Origin: Hofstenia miamia
Lineage: Eukaryota > Xenacoelomorpha > Acoela > Hofsteniidae
Direction of reading: 5' to 3'
DNA length: 34,010 nt
NCBI GenBank assembly: GCA_900660155.1
Contig: CABFPE010000349.1
Location: 2,736-36,745, forward strand
In this document: positions 20,161 to 30,939 of the stretch, in pieces
Position numbering within the stretch: position 1 is the first letter of the stretch
Layout of the letters: each line of letters opens with the position of its first letter
Notes under the pieces: generated by a model
Database searches by the model: none
What the model saw: only the letters and a program-made list of their open reading frames with translations
Told to the model about the DNA's origin: nothing
Position numbers and translations under genes: made by a program

Positions 20161-21040
20161 GTTGCTAAATATTTTTAGTACTTTTCAAGCGATGCATTAT
20201 CGCGATAACCTTTTCTGAAATTCTGTGGATATCATGTATAGCTCATCCGTATCCATTTTAAACTGCTTAATATAAATATCAAAAATGTTAGTGCGTGTGA
20301 ACTATCGCAGTAAGTGTTAATTAATAAACACAATATATAATAATAGAATCCATTTTTGTCCAGGTTTACAATATTGTATGTATGTTGCGAACGATGTGTG
20401 CTGCTGTCTCCTAGTGTACATTGCTTGATTTCTGTGTTTTTTTTTCTAAACTTTTAGTAATTATTTTCTATTCGCGTTTCATAGTATTCTACAATTTAGT
20501 TGATGCGTTATGAAAACATGAAAACTACCAAAGTGATAAAAAGGGGTACAGACTGGGAAAGACTTTTTGATGTCCGATGTCCATAGTACAGACTGGGAAG
20601 CCAGTTTCATTTTTGATATCGATTTTTAGTCTCGATATTTATGGTATGTCAATAGCTTACTAATAGAAACCTTTCAATCTTATTTTGAAAATATCTTTTT
20701 CATGTTGTTAAAAAAGTTAATTTTGTAAAATTACCACGCAAAAAATATATTATTACGATTCTGTACTTCGCCTCTTTATTTATACCATGGGATTCTTTAA
20801 TGAATAACTTTATTCTAACGTAGTACATGAATATTTTGCGGCAATACAATTTTAGATCCCTCTAAACCAAATATTTTTGCATCCAAATAGTAGAAATCCT
20901 TGGCTTGACGCACTTTGGGATTACAGACAGACATGAAGTGGAATTCATATATATTGTATAGGTTATGACAGAATCAAAAATTGATGGGTTTTCCGACGGC
21001 TATACAGTATCTAAATTGATGAAAACGACGTGATAGATGT
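20161..21040. other. no gene seen
   Basis: AT-rich. GTACAGACTGGGAA occurs twice (about 20547 and 20586), beside a degenerate copy of the 13-bp motif described next. No coding evidence. Confidence 0.4.
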
Positions 21041-21044
21041 AATA

Positions 21045-21765
21045 TGTTAGATGGACATATTTATCTTACAAAAACAGTTATTTAACACTTGCTTAATGCT
21101 TTATATAAGACAATGTTTTTTGTTTTGGAACAATTTTTGCCATGCAGCTTGTGTCCCCCGGATCAGCACCAAAATTTAATGGATCCCTCCTTGGGCGGAT
21201 ACGCACCCCTGGTGAAAATTTTTCCATGTTAACAGTAAAATTTGGGTTTTAGAGTTTCTTTAGTAGTTGCTGTTTGTACCTAATTTTGTCGGATGGACAT
21301 ATCTAATTACGTCGGATGAACAAACCTATTATGTCGGATGGACCAAGCATTAAAATAAAACCTTTGGCTATTTATTGATATGAAACATCGAATTCTTTAT
21401 CATCTGATGAAAAAAACTATGAGGAGCATTTCTAAATTAAAGTCTACAAAATATCTTTAAACACTTTTTTGTGGTGCATTTGTCCATCCGACACATTTGT
21501 AGGGGTGTACTCGCCGGTAGCCTATCCCCTGAATTTTTTACATTTAAAAAAAGAAATCAAAATGGCAGACGGAGGGATGATTCAGGCTGCGCATATCAGA
21601 ATTTAGTCAAAATAGTTAATTTTTGAGATAGATATCGATGTCCATCCGACATAATTTAATTTTTGAATTTACGCTTTTCTTACATATCTTTTTAAGAAAA
21701 ATTTTGTATTTTTTAGTTCAATCGTTTTTAATCACTGGTTAAAGCATCGATTTGTCCATACGATA
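21045..21765. repeat. mirror-arranged cluster of a 13-bp motif TGTCGGATGGACA
   Basis: Forward copies, some with mismatches: 21045, 21287, 21310, 21332. Reverse copies (TGTCCATCCGACA and a variant): 21481, 21639, 21753. All forward copies lie left of all reverse ones, so the block is symmetric about roughly 21410. It looks like a non-autonomous DNA transposon with subterminal binding repeats, but I could not define its termini. Confidence 0.6.
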
Positions 21766-22119
21766 TATTTCGAATTTTGTAACAGGGCCCTTAAAAATGA
21801 TAGACTAAAACCTAATTTGATTGAACAATTTTAGGTAATTACCACTTATATGATTCTGCGATAACAGCCGTTCAGCTAATTATAATTATTACTAATTTTT
21901 GAAACACCAATTATGCATAAATTCAAAAAACACTTCACACATTGCACTAAATTTATGTGTTATTCTATTTTAATAGAATCAAAAATACACCGGCTTCCGT
22001 TCAAAGCGTAAAGAAAAAATTAAACTAGCAATTTTAAAATTCAAATACAGGATTTCAAATTTAAAGGGTTTGCAAATATAAACTAAAATTGAAGATTACA
22101 AATCAAGAATGAAATAAAT

Positions 22120-22815
22120 TTATGTGTAAGAAATGCGGTTTTTCCTAACATCATAACTTTCACTGGTGGCTTTATGCGAAAGACCTTCTACGAATGCAAC
22201 AATAGTGGAGACCAAACCAGCCAACGACGAAAATAAAAAGGCTAGAAATGCGGTGAAAACGATGATGAAAAGAAGAGATAAGTTACTTTTGACGTTATAA
22301 GCTTTGTAACATTCGATAGTGTAGTTCGATATACTTCCTAGTTGTTTTATTTCAAACATACAATCATATTTATAATCTTCCGGTGTCAAGATAGATGCTA
22401 GACTGCCTGAGAACAGGCTGCGAAATGAGCCTATGTCATAGTTTTCGCAAATAGAATTCATACAATAGAGGAAACTTATCGGGATGATAACCAAATGCAA
22501 ACTACGAATTACTCCGCCTATAGGAAGGTTGATTGATCTTTCGGGAAAGCCAGAAAATGCAATCACTGGAATTAATGTGGCTATGAGGGACCCGCCAAAG
22601 ATCGCAATATCATTCTTTGCCAAATCAAATGTTTTTTCATTTGTGTTGTTAGTAGATGAACAATATGAAATCACATATGCATTCCACTGGGAAGTAAATG
22701 CATTTGGTGTTACACAGCTGACTTCGGAGCTTCTCGAAAAGAATAGAGAACTCGGATCCAAAGATGCTAACAAAATTGCAAATCCAAATATCACGCAAAC
22801 CAAATCACAAATCAT
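22120..22815 (-). CDS. four-transmembrane protein, paralog 1 (unknown family)
   Basis: 231 aa from the ATG at 22815, one exon. Four hydrophobic segments at about residues 4-20, 69-88, 99-121 and 178-209, predicting both ends in the cytosol and two outer loops. Cysteine pairs lie in loop 1 (C34, C52) and loop 2 (C152, C169); sequons are N56 and N164. The short inner loop carries FPERSINLPIGGVIRSLH, shared with the other two paralogs as F-P-x6-P-I-x3-[IL]-[RK]-S-x-H. The topology recalls claudin/PMP22- or TMEM179-type proteins, but no claudin W-GLW-C-C motif is present and I do not assign a family. It is the most diverged of the three, and all three are on the same strand. Confidence 0.8.
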   Translation of the reverse strand: MICDLVCVIFGFAILLASLDPSSLFFSRSSEVSCVTPNAFTSQWNAYVISYCSSTNNTNEKTFDLAKNDIAIFGGSLIATLIPVIAFSGFPERSINLPIGGVIRSLHLVIIPISFLYCMNSICENYDIGSFRSLFSGSLASILTPEDYKYDCMFEIKQLGSISNYTIECYKAYNVKSNLSLLFIIVFTAFLAFLFSSLAGLVSTIVAFVEGLSHKATSESYDVRKNRISYT

Positions 22816-22829
22816 TTTAATAGGCAAGC

Positions 22830-24868
22830 AGACGAAAGGCTGTTTACATTTGATAAAACAATCTTATCATAGCAAAAGCTAATCAAATATTAGATGCGTT
22901 GACATTCAGGCGAGATACACTAGTTTTCATTTCAAATTTGAGAAATATTTAAAAATTTAAACAAACTCAACTGAATGCATAGAAGTTCCAAACGGGATTT
23001 AGCTATTCTCAGAATTTAGAACAATTGAAAAAAGTAGAAGAAACTTCGTGTCACCACCGATAAAAATTTATTACTCTCGTTTACAGAATGTCCAGGGGTT
23101 ATAGAATTCAACAGAAGTTATAATTGTAATTCAAATGTATAAAGTCTCAGTATAAATTTTTTTTGCATTAACCCTGTCTGGCAATCCTTCACATGCTAAA
23201 TGATGTTGAATAAAGAGGGGAATTTTTCCGCCTACAGTTAAGACATTGGTGTCGAACTTGAAGGTGCTGGAAGGGGGCCACCACCTAGGATCTTGCAGTA
23301 AAAAACGGCAATTTAAATTAACCAATTGCGATGATAGCGTTTAAATAATTATACAAAACTTAGTCAATTTATAATTGAAGTTTCAACAGGTATGAGATAT
23401 GAATCCACCCTTCGTAGATTTCAATATTAAAAACTGAATTACTTACTTCGAGCATGTAAAATGTGGATATACATTTGAAATACACAATGCCTTCTGTAAT
23501 TGTTAATAAGTCATCTAAACAGTATGCGGAGGACTTCATATCTTAGACCATGACAACTTAGTAGGTCATGCTTAGTCATAATTCATGAATCTAATAGATT
23601 TTTGAGCACTACTATCAAGCAGATGGAAGTGACTTCTAAACTTTAAAAAGTGCACACCAATCTTCTTATTACTTGTTCAAATCTATGGTGAGATTGACTC
23701 TTAAACCTTGTCTTTCAAGATCAAGTAAAAATTTTGTACATATTAACTTGAGCGATATAATGAAAGGGCCTGTTTCCAAAATTCAATGAACAGATTCAGT
23801 ATCAATATATTTATTGCTTAACACTAGAAATGCCTTTTTTGTTTACTTCATTATTCATTCAGCAAAAACACGAGCAAGTATATATACTTCCAATTATTTT
23901 GATAATCTCGTTGTATTTGCTATTTGTAGAAATTAAATTTCTATTCAATAAGTTTCAAATTTGAAAAAATAAGATGTAAACATATTGTTTTAGTTGTTAT
24001 AGTGCTAAAAAAGTTTTAAATAAATAATAAATACCTATAAATAATAAATATTGTATATGAATTAACATTGATGGGTAAGTTATTAGATTTAACCTAAAAT
24101 TTAGGTTTTATTTTGTTATAAAATTTTCTACACAGCCAATGCACACGCAAAAAACGATGTATTAACAACAATATAAGGGATTTCTAACACAAAGTCTTTG
24201 ATACAATACACTTTCTGTCAATCCTCACAACAATGTTTATTTTTGATATAGTAATGCTATTGTCTTGAAGTGTGGCACAAAGGTAACATGGGAAAAAAAG
24301 TTTGAAAAATTCCAAAAAAAATTTTTATCCAGACACTTTTGCTGACGTCAGCACTTTTTGCAAAAAATTGGTAAAAATGCTAAGAGGTGTCTTATGTCAA
24401 AATAGGTATTATTTTTCTATTCAAAACATATCATAAGGTCTACTAACAACATAAGGCATATTAATTTGTAGATATTAATGCTGATGTCAAATTTTTTTGT
24501 GATTGTCAAGTCATTTTTATATTTCTATATTGAAATAAATGTCAATCACAGTTTGACAAAATAGTCATAATTCCTTGACAAAAAAGGTTTTCGCCCTAAA
24601 ATTTTCACAGAATGTGTGAAAAGTTCAGTAAACCCTTCAAATTTGATTTAAAAAAGTTCAAATGGGGGTAAATTTACCCCCTCTGTAAAGAATAAAGTAA
24701 ATTTTGAATCATATCATATGTTTTAGACTTTTGTCTCCATACAACTATGGCTAAACCTTGCCAAGAAAAAATCATTATCGATAAAAACAAATAATTTTAC
24801 AAGCAGGATGAAAATTACTATTATCAAAAATTATTATAAGAGAACAATTAAAAGTTTAAGCGATAAAA
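22830..24868. other. intergenic between four-TM paralogs 1 and 2
   Basis: Mostly AT-rich. A less AT-rich island at about 23155-23305 is open on the minus strand (64 codons, with FKFDTNVLTVGGKIPLF) but I do not recognise it. No other coding evidence. Confidence 0.4.
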
Positions 24869-25585
24869 TTATTCCATTATTTTTTTTAGTTCGACAGCTT
24901 CATGCTTTGGGTTACCATCACTTTGTTTATTGCAATTGATGAGTTTTACGTAGCAAATGAATTCCGAGAAAATGATCGCCAATGACGTTACTAAGTATGT
25001 AATTAACAACACAAAGACCCCGAAAAAAAGGAGATCGAAATTGCTGGCAAGACTGAATGACCTTGAACATTGAAAAGCATCAAATGATGTTCGGCAAGTG
25101 TAAACCTGAGTGGGCCATTCTAAGGAAGTTTTCAACGCATTCGTAAATAGAAGATCACTTATTGATTGAATATTATAGTGTGTAGCTATTAATGTCATAC
25201 AGCTGTGAAAAGTAAAAACCATGATCAATGCATGAATTGATCGAAGGATTGCAATGATCGGGAAGTTCAATGTGGTTGCAGGAAACTGGTGAAATGCAGC
25301 CACAGGTACCAAAGTTGTAAATAGCGAGCAGGTGAAGATAATTAGGTAATGCAATGCATACTCACAACCCAATTTTACATGTTCCTCGGAGGTTTCGTTT
25401 GAGCTTGACTTTGTATCAGGGCTCTTGAAATTGTCGCAGTACTGAATCAGGTAGGCATAACGATGACTAGAAACAGATGCGATGCACTGAACTTCGGTGG
25501 AACGTGAAAAGGTTACGCCGTTCGGATTAAAAGAGAGAATTAAAAGCGCAATTCCCAAAAGCACGCTGACTAAATCCGAAATCAT
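24869..25585 (-). CDS. four-transmembrane protein, paralog 2 (unknown family)
   Basis: 238 aa, one exon, ATG at 25585. Hydrophobic segments at about 3-20, 78-98, 110-134 and 183-214. Outer-loop cysteines C34 and C50 (loop 1), C164 and C173 (loop 2), at positions equivalent to those of the other paralogs; sequon N63. The inner-loop signature is FPATTLNFPIIAILRSIH. The cytosolic tail is polar and charged (NPKHEAVELKKIME). By eye about half its residues match paralog 3, including the STEVQC/STDLQC and FTCSLFTTL blocks, so these two arose by a later duplication. The leader just before ATG also resembles that of paralog 3. Function unknown; a membrane location is inferred from hydrophobicity only. 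Confidence 0.83.
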   Translation of the reverse strand: MISDLVSVLLGIALLILSFNPNGVTFSRSTEVQCIASVSSHRYAYLIQYCDNFKSPDTKSSSNETSEEHVKLGCEYALHYLIIFTCSLFTTLVPVAAFHQFPATTLNFPIIAILRSIHALIMVFTFHSCMTLIATHYNIQSISDLLFTNALKTSLEWPTQVYTCRTSFDAFQCSRSFSLASNFDLLFFGVFVLLITYLVTSLAIIFSEFICYVKLINCNKQSDGNPKHEAVELKKIME

Positions 25586-26231
25586 TTACGATAAAGAACA
25601 AATATAACGTTGGTATCGGATTTATTATTGCATGAGAATATCACTATCTCTGTCAATAACCTCCGCTGAGTTGATTGGAACGAGAAAGCACTTGGAGATG
25701 AACGTTTGATATGAAATTTGGCATAGAAATACCGGACAATTTTGTTTGACAAAACTTTAACCTTATCGATTAAACAAAAAAATCACTAATTTTTGTATAA
25801 ACTTTGTGATATAAAAATTTTCTACAGATTTTTAAGTGCTACTGGACAGAGTTGTGTTTAACCCTTGAACACCAATTAGGGTCGATTTGACCCACGTGAA
25901 TTTTAAAAGTTAGGCTGTGTCATTAATTTTGCTTTAAATACGCTGAAATTTCTTGACTTTTCCTAACTTTTAATAATATTTATATAAACCATAAGTAAAT
26001 TTCATTTTATATTTTTTATCATGTGGTATACGAATTTAAAATTTTTACATACGTTCAATCCCATTTGGGTCAATATGACCCAATTCTATATATATGTGCC
26101 TCAATACATATATTTTGTGTATATTTAAACACTAAAAATTCATTTATACATATACTATTAAGGTATTTAACAGAGCAAATTTTATTTAAAAACACACAAT
26201 TACACTTTTGCAAAATCTTACTTCAAGAAAA

Positions 26232-28050
26232 TTAGCATTGGGGACACATGTATGATGCACAATTTATACAAAGTGGCTTCTCACATGACTTGCAACGCTG
26301 AACTGTCTTGTTCATTTTACACGTTTGACACCTAGTTCTAGTGCCTGGTCTCATCTGCATAGTTTCACTTGAGTGAATCAAGCAAATATTTCCATGAGAA
26401 TCTATGCAACCCCCACAAATTTCAGCCCCAAGCATTTTCAAGAACTGTCTTCTCTTGATCTTTGGGTTACCATCAATGAGAGACCATATAACGAAGCAAT
26501 TATATGCACTTACGTCCACCATATGCTGAAACAAGCACTTTGGCCAGCGTAGTGTACGCTTTCTTGATGTATATGCCGCGCACATTTGGTCCAAATGATC
26601 AACTCCCCCTTTTCCACTATTATAGCTCAAAACAATTTCTGGTTTCTTAGTCTGTTCATCAATAGTTGGTTGTGCGTGCTCACTTGAAATTAGAACTACT
26701 TGCTTGTTCTTCTTTGGTGAATAGGAAACGAGAGTAGCGTCTTTATTGAATCCAAATAGGGTGCAACACTCACTGGGTTTTGCTACAAATTCAGGGGGTA
26801 TCTCCCGACGATTTTTTCGCATAGTTCCAATAAATCCTAGATTCCTTTCTTTGAGCTTCTTCAAAAGAGATAATGATGAAAAAAAATTGTCTGTAACAAC
26901 TGATCTACCAGCATCCAAGCTATTTGTCAACTCCAGAACAACCTTCTCTCCTAAGCCAATTGCACGCATGTTACCAGTTTCGGGATCGATTCCAAGGTAG
27001 GGTCGCGTCCGAAGACAGTATCCTGTACAAGAATCACAAAGAGTCCATAACTTTAACCCATATTTACTAGTAGGCTATGGCATGTATCTGCGAAAACTGC
27101 ATCGGCCACGGAATGGAACAAGGGTTTCATCAACTGTTACATATTCAAAAGGAATGAAAGGTTTTGAAAGAGTCTGTTCCCACATATCAAAAATATTGGC
27201 AATTGGAGCAAATTTTGAAGATCCACGACGTCTACTACGTGTTGAAACCAGATCAAAGCGCAGATATTTTGTAATTAATTCGTACTGATTTCTGGACATG
27301 AACTGATTTACACAAGGGCGACCTTCATCTTTTGACCACAACGCTCGAATAGGCTCACCTCTTCCTTTATAAACACCGGTAAGGATAGTAATACCAATAT
27401 ATTTTGAAATCTCTTCCTTGTTGGTAACAAACGTTGTTTTCTCAGCTTTTGCTTTATCATTAGTGCATGCAACAATTGTATCGATTATTTCATCAGTAAA
27501 GAATATTCGCCAAATAGATAAAACAAATCCTTTTTTACATTTCATTTGTCCATATGCACTCAATCCACCAGCAGCTCTCATTACATTGTGTGCTTGTCTT
27601 CGGCCATCACAGCATGGTTCTCTACTCCACATTGTTCCATCACGTCCTAAAAACCCAAAAATTAATATTTTGAGATGAACAAAATTTTCAGATTCCACAC
27701 ACTTTAGTGAAAATGCTCAATATTCTGGACAAATACTTCTACATGACATTTTGCAATTGAATTTGAGATACATAGAAATCAATATATGCAGGTTTTTACA
27801 TGTGCTAAGTTACATGCTAACCTTGATATGGGGGTTGGTTTGTTTCCATTTCAGATGGAAGGGTTGGCTGACATTGCTGAATTTCATCATGGCTGTCACT
27901 ACCGTCCTCATTGTGTGCCGAAGTACTGGGCATGTCATCTTCATAATCACTCTCAATGTCACTTTCAGATGCAGAGCTATCCTCATCCTCACACAATTCT
28001 GTTATACGAGCAAAAGCAACTTCTGCAGAAAAACGACGCGGAGCTGCCAT
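26232..28050 (-). pseudogene. piggyBac transposase (PGBD4-like), one nonsense codon, one intron
   Basis: DDE-type transposase that excises precisely at TTAA. Exon 1 is 28050-27822 and starts MAAPRRFS, followed by an acidic Ser/Asp-rich tail. Exon 2 is 27646-26232. The 175-nt intron is GT-AG and joins in phase. Catalytic Asp residues are seen in TVDETLVPF, SVVTDNFFSS and GGVDHLDQM. The C-terminal Cys-rich domain (CQTCKMNKTVQRCKSCEKPLC...CPQC) is typical of the family. The frame is intact over about 547 codons except for TAG at 27077-27075, between the first and second catalytic Asp (RYMP-stop-PTSKYG). The copy is therefore probably inactive but young. A host-domesticated role is unlikely given the stop and the intact element ends. 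Confidence 0.9.
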
Positions 28051-28069
28051 CATAAAAAAATCTACAACC

Positions 28070-28253
28070 AGGGTTTTCAAGTGAGTTTGAATTACTCGGC
28101 AAGTTCGTGTATTTATATTTGGAGTTCGAATATTTTTAAAAGCAAATTCCGAGTTAAATCGACTTCAAGACGAGAACTTCCGATTATTTCCATTCGAGTT
28201 TCGCAATCTCATTCGATTTCGAGTTTTGAATATTCCGAGTATTCAAAAACCCT
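28070..28253. mobile_element. possible MITE nested in piggyBac 5' leader
   Basis: AGGGTTTTCAAG at the left mirrors CAAAAACCCT at the right; the interior is rich in TTCGAG/CTCGAA-like blocks. Candidate flanks are ATCTACAA (left) and ATCTATAA (right, 28254-28261), one mismatch, though the left one is offset by two bases from the terminus. Weak but suggestive. Confidence 0.4.
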
Positions 28254-28544
28254 ATCTATAATAAAAAAACTACAGGCGCTCACTCGCAGTCATGTGACTT
28301 GCGTAAATCAAATAAGCTATTCACAAAATTTGTGCATTATACTATTGCAGAGTCTAATTTCTCATGATAAAATGGCGTGGGGATTAGTAATTTGTGAATT
28401 GAGATCATGATAAACATGAAATAAATGTTTGCATTCACAGGTAAACTCATTCAAATGTAGTTTTCTTCAACAATTCATTAATGGGTCAAATCGACCCACA
28501 TGGGAGTCAATGTAATTATTTTTTATTGGTATTCAAGGGTTAAC

Positions 28545-30198
28545 ACAAAGAAATGAAGCATTTCCCTAAAAAACGTATGCAGCTACGAAACAATGTACTT
28601 TTTAAATAAAAATTAATCGAAATACTTGAAGTCTGATGCAATCGCATTGCATTTTCAACGTGTTAAGTTGTATATATTTACGGATTAATTGCAATGAACA
28701 AAAATGTAAAGAAGTATGCACAAATTATATAATTTATGTTTAAATTTTACTACAATATTAATCTATGGATTACTTCAGATGGGCTTTTTGATGTTTGTTG
28801 AATAAAAATTGACTAAAAATCATATTTAAGATTTTAACAACACCAGTCGAATTGAAAGGTATGGCATATTTTTGCAATACATCAATTAACACCTCTTATA
28901 TTGGGAACAAACAAACATAGTTTAGAATTAAGTAATACTGAACCAGGGTTGGCATGCTTTAAACACTGGTTTTAATAAATGATATTTTCAAGTAGGTAGA
29001 GAATTTTATAGGGTAGGAAAACTTGAAAATATTTTTTAGTAATTGTCCATTCGTAATTTCCTTATCGACTTTTTATAAGTTATCATAGTTAAAGGCTTGC
29101 TATTATGTGTTTTCAGCAAACACGTTTAAAACGTCTAATCCTTTTTTGAAATAATACACTTTGTTGTCAACAGTGTACTGGACCTATTTTACCCTTATGA
29201 TTTCTTAAAAAAATGACTGACCTATTTAACATAGAACGTCATAATCTTCAATCCCATAAGAACAGCTGATAAATGACGATAACTTGTGAGAAATCATTGT
29301 AATATAAACACGTTGATATAGTGTTTGCTACAACTAAATTTACTTCATGATTATCTACGTAGAAGTTTTTATGGATGAAAACAGTGTGAATTTTCATATT
29401 TGCAACTGCCATATTCAATGATAGACCAAAAAAGGGGCACTCAGGGACGCTTACTCCTTAGAATAATTTTGGTGGTAAGAAATTGAAGCAGGGAAAACGC
29501 GCAATAACATGTTTTGTGGTTTTCAGGAGTGAAGAATTACTGAGATGCACGGGGCCGAAAATATGCAAAATTATGCGGCCATCACCAATAGATGTTGCCA
29601 TTTTTGAAATCCTGGAAATGAGATTTTGAAAAATAGTAAAGGAGTGAATCTGTAAAACAAGCCTGAGAATACCTGCTATAGAGAATGCATACGATTTAAC
29701 AACGTACATTGGTAAAGCAAGTATTGGCTAAAACGTAGAAAGCGGATCCGATCGTTGTAACCCAACCCAATCTATTGTCCGAGGAACACTCCATATATTT
29801 GGGGAGCCCAGCGGAAGAAATCGGTAAATGTGTTTATTTTTTTTCAATTATTCTGCAATTTTTTATACCATAATCTCATTCTCTCTATCATAACGGTATT
29901 ACATCTCCGTCATTATTCACTAATATGATCCTATGACCTGCAAAATTTAATTTTTTTAATGACCAATTAAAAGTTTTTGATAATAAATTGTGTGATTTGG
30001 TATTCGAATTAATTAATAATAATTAACAATAATGTAACTGTAACAATCGGTGCCTAAATTTCTGAGATCTTAACAATAAAATACATAATATTTGAACTAG
30101 AAAAATGTTACATCTGTAAATTAAAAAAGGTTACAGTTACTATAAATAAACTCTCTTATTAACCATATAATAGTGGGAGATTAAGCAAAGCATTAGTT
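28545..30198. other. intergenic, no gene seen
   Basis: AT-rich. A minus-strand open segment at 29612-29458 begins KMATSIGDGRIILHIFG after an AG acceptor-like site, is less AT-rich than its surroundings and resembles nothing I can name. Otherwise nothing is supported. Confidence 0.35.
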
Positions 30199-30936
30199 CT
30201 AAATGCTAAAAGTATGATATGCATCATTTAGATTGCGGGTTTTTTTCTTGCGGTACTTAGTTTTTTGCCTCGTGCATTTGATGTTCTTTACGAAGCAAAT
30301 GAACTCAGAGAAAATGATCGGCAGTGACGTGAGCAGGTGCGCACTCAGCAATATAATAACGCCCAAAATGAGGAGATAGATATTGCTTTCTAAACTGAAT
30401 GTCTCCGAACAGTGAAAAAAAATGCGGTTGCGATCGTCCATTATTGTTTTGCACGTGTAAACCTGATCGGGCAAATTTAAGGAAGTTTTCAGAGCATTGG
30501 GGTATAAGACATCACTCATAGAATGAAGATTGCAATCTATAGATATTGCTGCCACGCAGTTGCAAAATGTGAAAAGTACTATGATCACGTGAACTGATTT
30601 AAGCATTGCAAAGATTGGGAATTTGAATGCCTTTGCAGGGAATTGACGAAATGCCATAACTGGGAGCAGAGTTGTAAACAGAGAGCAGGTGAATATGGTA
30701 ACACTTTGCAATACATATTCGTAGCTCTCTTTTTTAATATGCGCATATGTTTCGTTCGACTTTAACGGTGTAGAAGGGTTTTCGAAATGCTCGCAATATT
30801 GGAACTCGTACTTATGATATGAAACAGATGTGGTGCACTGAAGGTCAGTGGAATGTGGGAAGGTTACACCGCTTGGATTGAATGGGAGAATCAAAAGCAC
30901 AATTCCAAAGAACGCACTGATAATGTCTGGATTCAT
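30199..30936 (-). CDS. four-transmembrane protein, paralog 3 (unknown family)
   Basis: 245 aa from the ATG at 30936, chosen because it aligns with the starts of paralogs 1 and 2; an in-frame upstream start is possible but would add 15 unaligned residues. Hydrophobic segments at about 4-20, 78-96, 107-132 and 185-216. Outer-loop cysteines C34, C48 (loop 1) and C162, C176 (loop 2); sequon N61. The inner-loop signature is FPAKAFKFPIFAMLKSVH. The C-terminal tail is strongly basic (KYRKKKTR) and longer than in the others, which predicts a cytosolic C-terminus. It is separated from its closest relative, paralog 2, by the piggyBac insertion. Function unknown. Confidence 0.83.
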   Translation of the reverse strand: MNPDIISAFFGIVLLILPFNPSGVTFPHSTDLQCTTSVSYHKYEFQYCEHFENPSTPLKSNETYAHIKKESYEYVLQSVTIFTCSLFTTLLPVMAFRQFPAKAFKFPIFAMLKSVHVIIVLFTFCNCVAAISIDCNLHSMSDVLYPNALKTSLNLPDQVYTCKTIMDDRNRIFFHCSETFSLESNIYLLILGVIILLSAHLLTSLPIIFSEFICFVKNIKCTRQKTKYRKKKTRNLNDAYHTFSI

Positions 30937-30939
30937 TTT

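Larger units (their letters stand above)
25858..28543 (-). mobile_element. piggyBac element, nearly complete, with TTAA duplication
   Basis: Terminal inverted repeats CCCTTGAACACCAAT (25862) and, reversed, CCCTTGAATACCAAT (28539) differ at one of 15 positions, and each is flanked by TTAA (25858-25861, 28540-28543). Just inside each end lies a 15-bp palindrome-like block, GGGTCGATTTGACCC (25879-25893) and GGGTCAAATCGACCC (28483-28497), with a third, GGGTCAATATGACCC, at 26067. It encodes the transposase below and sits between four-TM paralogs 2 and 3. Confidence 0.92.

Noticed and set aside
19690..20178. Long plus-strand open frames
   Set aside because: They consist of undetermined bases in the N gap.
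22120..22827. Upstream starts for four-TM paralog 1 and for the DD37D transposase
   Set aside because: The upstream codon is TTG in both cases; the first ATG (22815 and 19698) is preferred.
27751..28410. 219-codon plus-strand frame
   Set aside because: Antisense to piggyBac exon 1, its intron and leader; no domain, and the minus strand carries the clear transposase.
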